From Actinomycetes bacterium (lineage in GTDB: Bacteria; Actinomycetota; Acidimicrobiia; Acidimicrobiales; RAAP-2), in assembly GCA_021850345.1 (NCBI GenBank), contig JAJZMN010000100.1:1-13699 (forward strand): a stretch of DNA of 13,699 nt, in the 5' to 3' direction. The notes under the pieces were generated by a model. That model saw nothing but the letters and a program-made list of their open reading frames with translations. It was not told the DNA's origin and did not search any database. Positions 13,538 to 13,699 of this stretch are shown here, one piece after another (position 1 is the first letter of the stretch; every line of letters begins with the position of its first letter). Made by a program: the position numbers and the translations under genes.

Positions 13538-13699
13538 ATGAGCGGGCGGTCGTACCTGTCGATCGGCGATGTGCTGAGCCTGTTGCGAGAGGAATTCCCC
13601 GACGTCACGATCTCGAAGATCCGCTTCCTAGAGAGCCAGGGGCTCGTCGACCCCGAGCGCTCCCCGTCGGGCTACCGGAAGTTCTACGACCAAGACGTC
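13538..13699 (+). CDS. MerR-family regulator, FtsR/Rv1828-like (N-terminal fragment)
   Basis: The first 54 codons of a gene cut by the window end. The translation begins [13 protein letters not shown] and continues with a MerR winged helix-turn-helix: L-S-I-G-D-V-L (7-13), [18 protein letters not shown] (20-37) and the wing [10 protein letters not shown] (41-50). The phrase [12 protein letters not shown] is characteristic of the Rv1828/FtsR group next to garA. FtsR is reported to bind the ftsZ promoter in Corynebacterium. The effector-binding part and the C-terminus are not visible, so the assignment to FtsR rests on this motif and on synteny with gcvH and the FHA gene. Confidence 0.88.
   Translation, partial: MSGRSYLSIGDVLSLLREEFPDVTISKIRFLESQGLVDPERSPSGYRKFYDQDV

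Overview
The window is high-GC bacterial DNA with densely packed genes on both strands. Three things point to Actinomycetota, probably an Acidimicrobiia-like lineage. The right end has the order pgsA-like / (sugar nucleotidyltransferase) / gcvH / GarA-like FHA protein / FtsR-like MerR, and gcvH-garA-merR is a known actinobacterial neighbourhood. KorA and KorB are of the two-subunit type known from mycobacteria. Many genes seem to be leaderless, with a TANNNT -10 box 6-7 nt before the start codon. The assignment rests on synteny and style, not on a database search.

Left region (1-2756): the end of an rRNA operon (5S rRNA) is followed by a strong hairpin, which also forms the 3' end of a convergent TylF/MycF-like O-methyltransferase gene on the minus strand. 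A 265-bp divergent intergenic region separates it from a plus-strand gene for an unusual metalloprotein. That protein has an N-terminal metallo-beta-lactamase (UlaG/CMAH-like) domain and a C-terminal Rieske [2Fe-2S] domain, so it resembles CMP-sialic acid hydroxylase with the domain order reversed. This pair is the most accessory-looking part of the window.

Central metabolic region (2777-8097, plus strand): a basic, low-complexity TPR protein with an 18-bp tandem repeat is followed by a class I (DhnA/FbaB-type) fructose-bisphosphate aldolase. Next are korA and korB, encoding 2-oxoacid (probably 2-oxoglutarate):ferredoxin oxidoreductase, coupled by a GTGA overlap. A minus-strand DUF1015 gene converges on korB with only 6 bp between the stop codons.

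Right region (9342-13699, plus strand): a CDP-alcohol phosphatidyltransferase (PgsA-like) overlaps by ATGA with an 831-aa fusion of a sugar-1-phosphate nucleotidyltransferase, a left-handed beta-helix and a phosphomannomutase-like domain that has lost its catalytic motifs. Then come gcvH, a zinc-ribbon/FHA protein with a GarA-like N-terminal ETT motif, and the start of a MerR-family regulator cut by the window end.

Regulation: six plus-strand genes carry a TANNNT box just upstream of the start. In two cases (TPR to fbaB, and the fusion gene to gcvH) the TAG stop codon of the upstream gene is itself the first half of the next gene's -10 box. Genes inside operons (korB, the 831-aa fusion, merR) and the two left-hand genes instead have clear Shine-Dalgarno sequences. 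The 2-oxoglutarate link (KorAB plus a GarA-type FHA protein) is the main functional thread between the central and right regions, and it is an inference.
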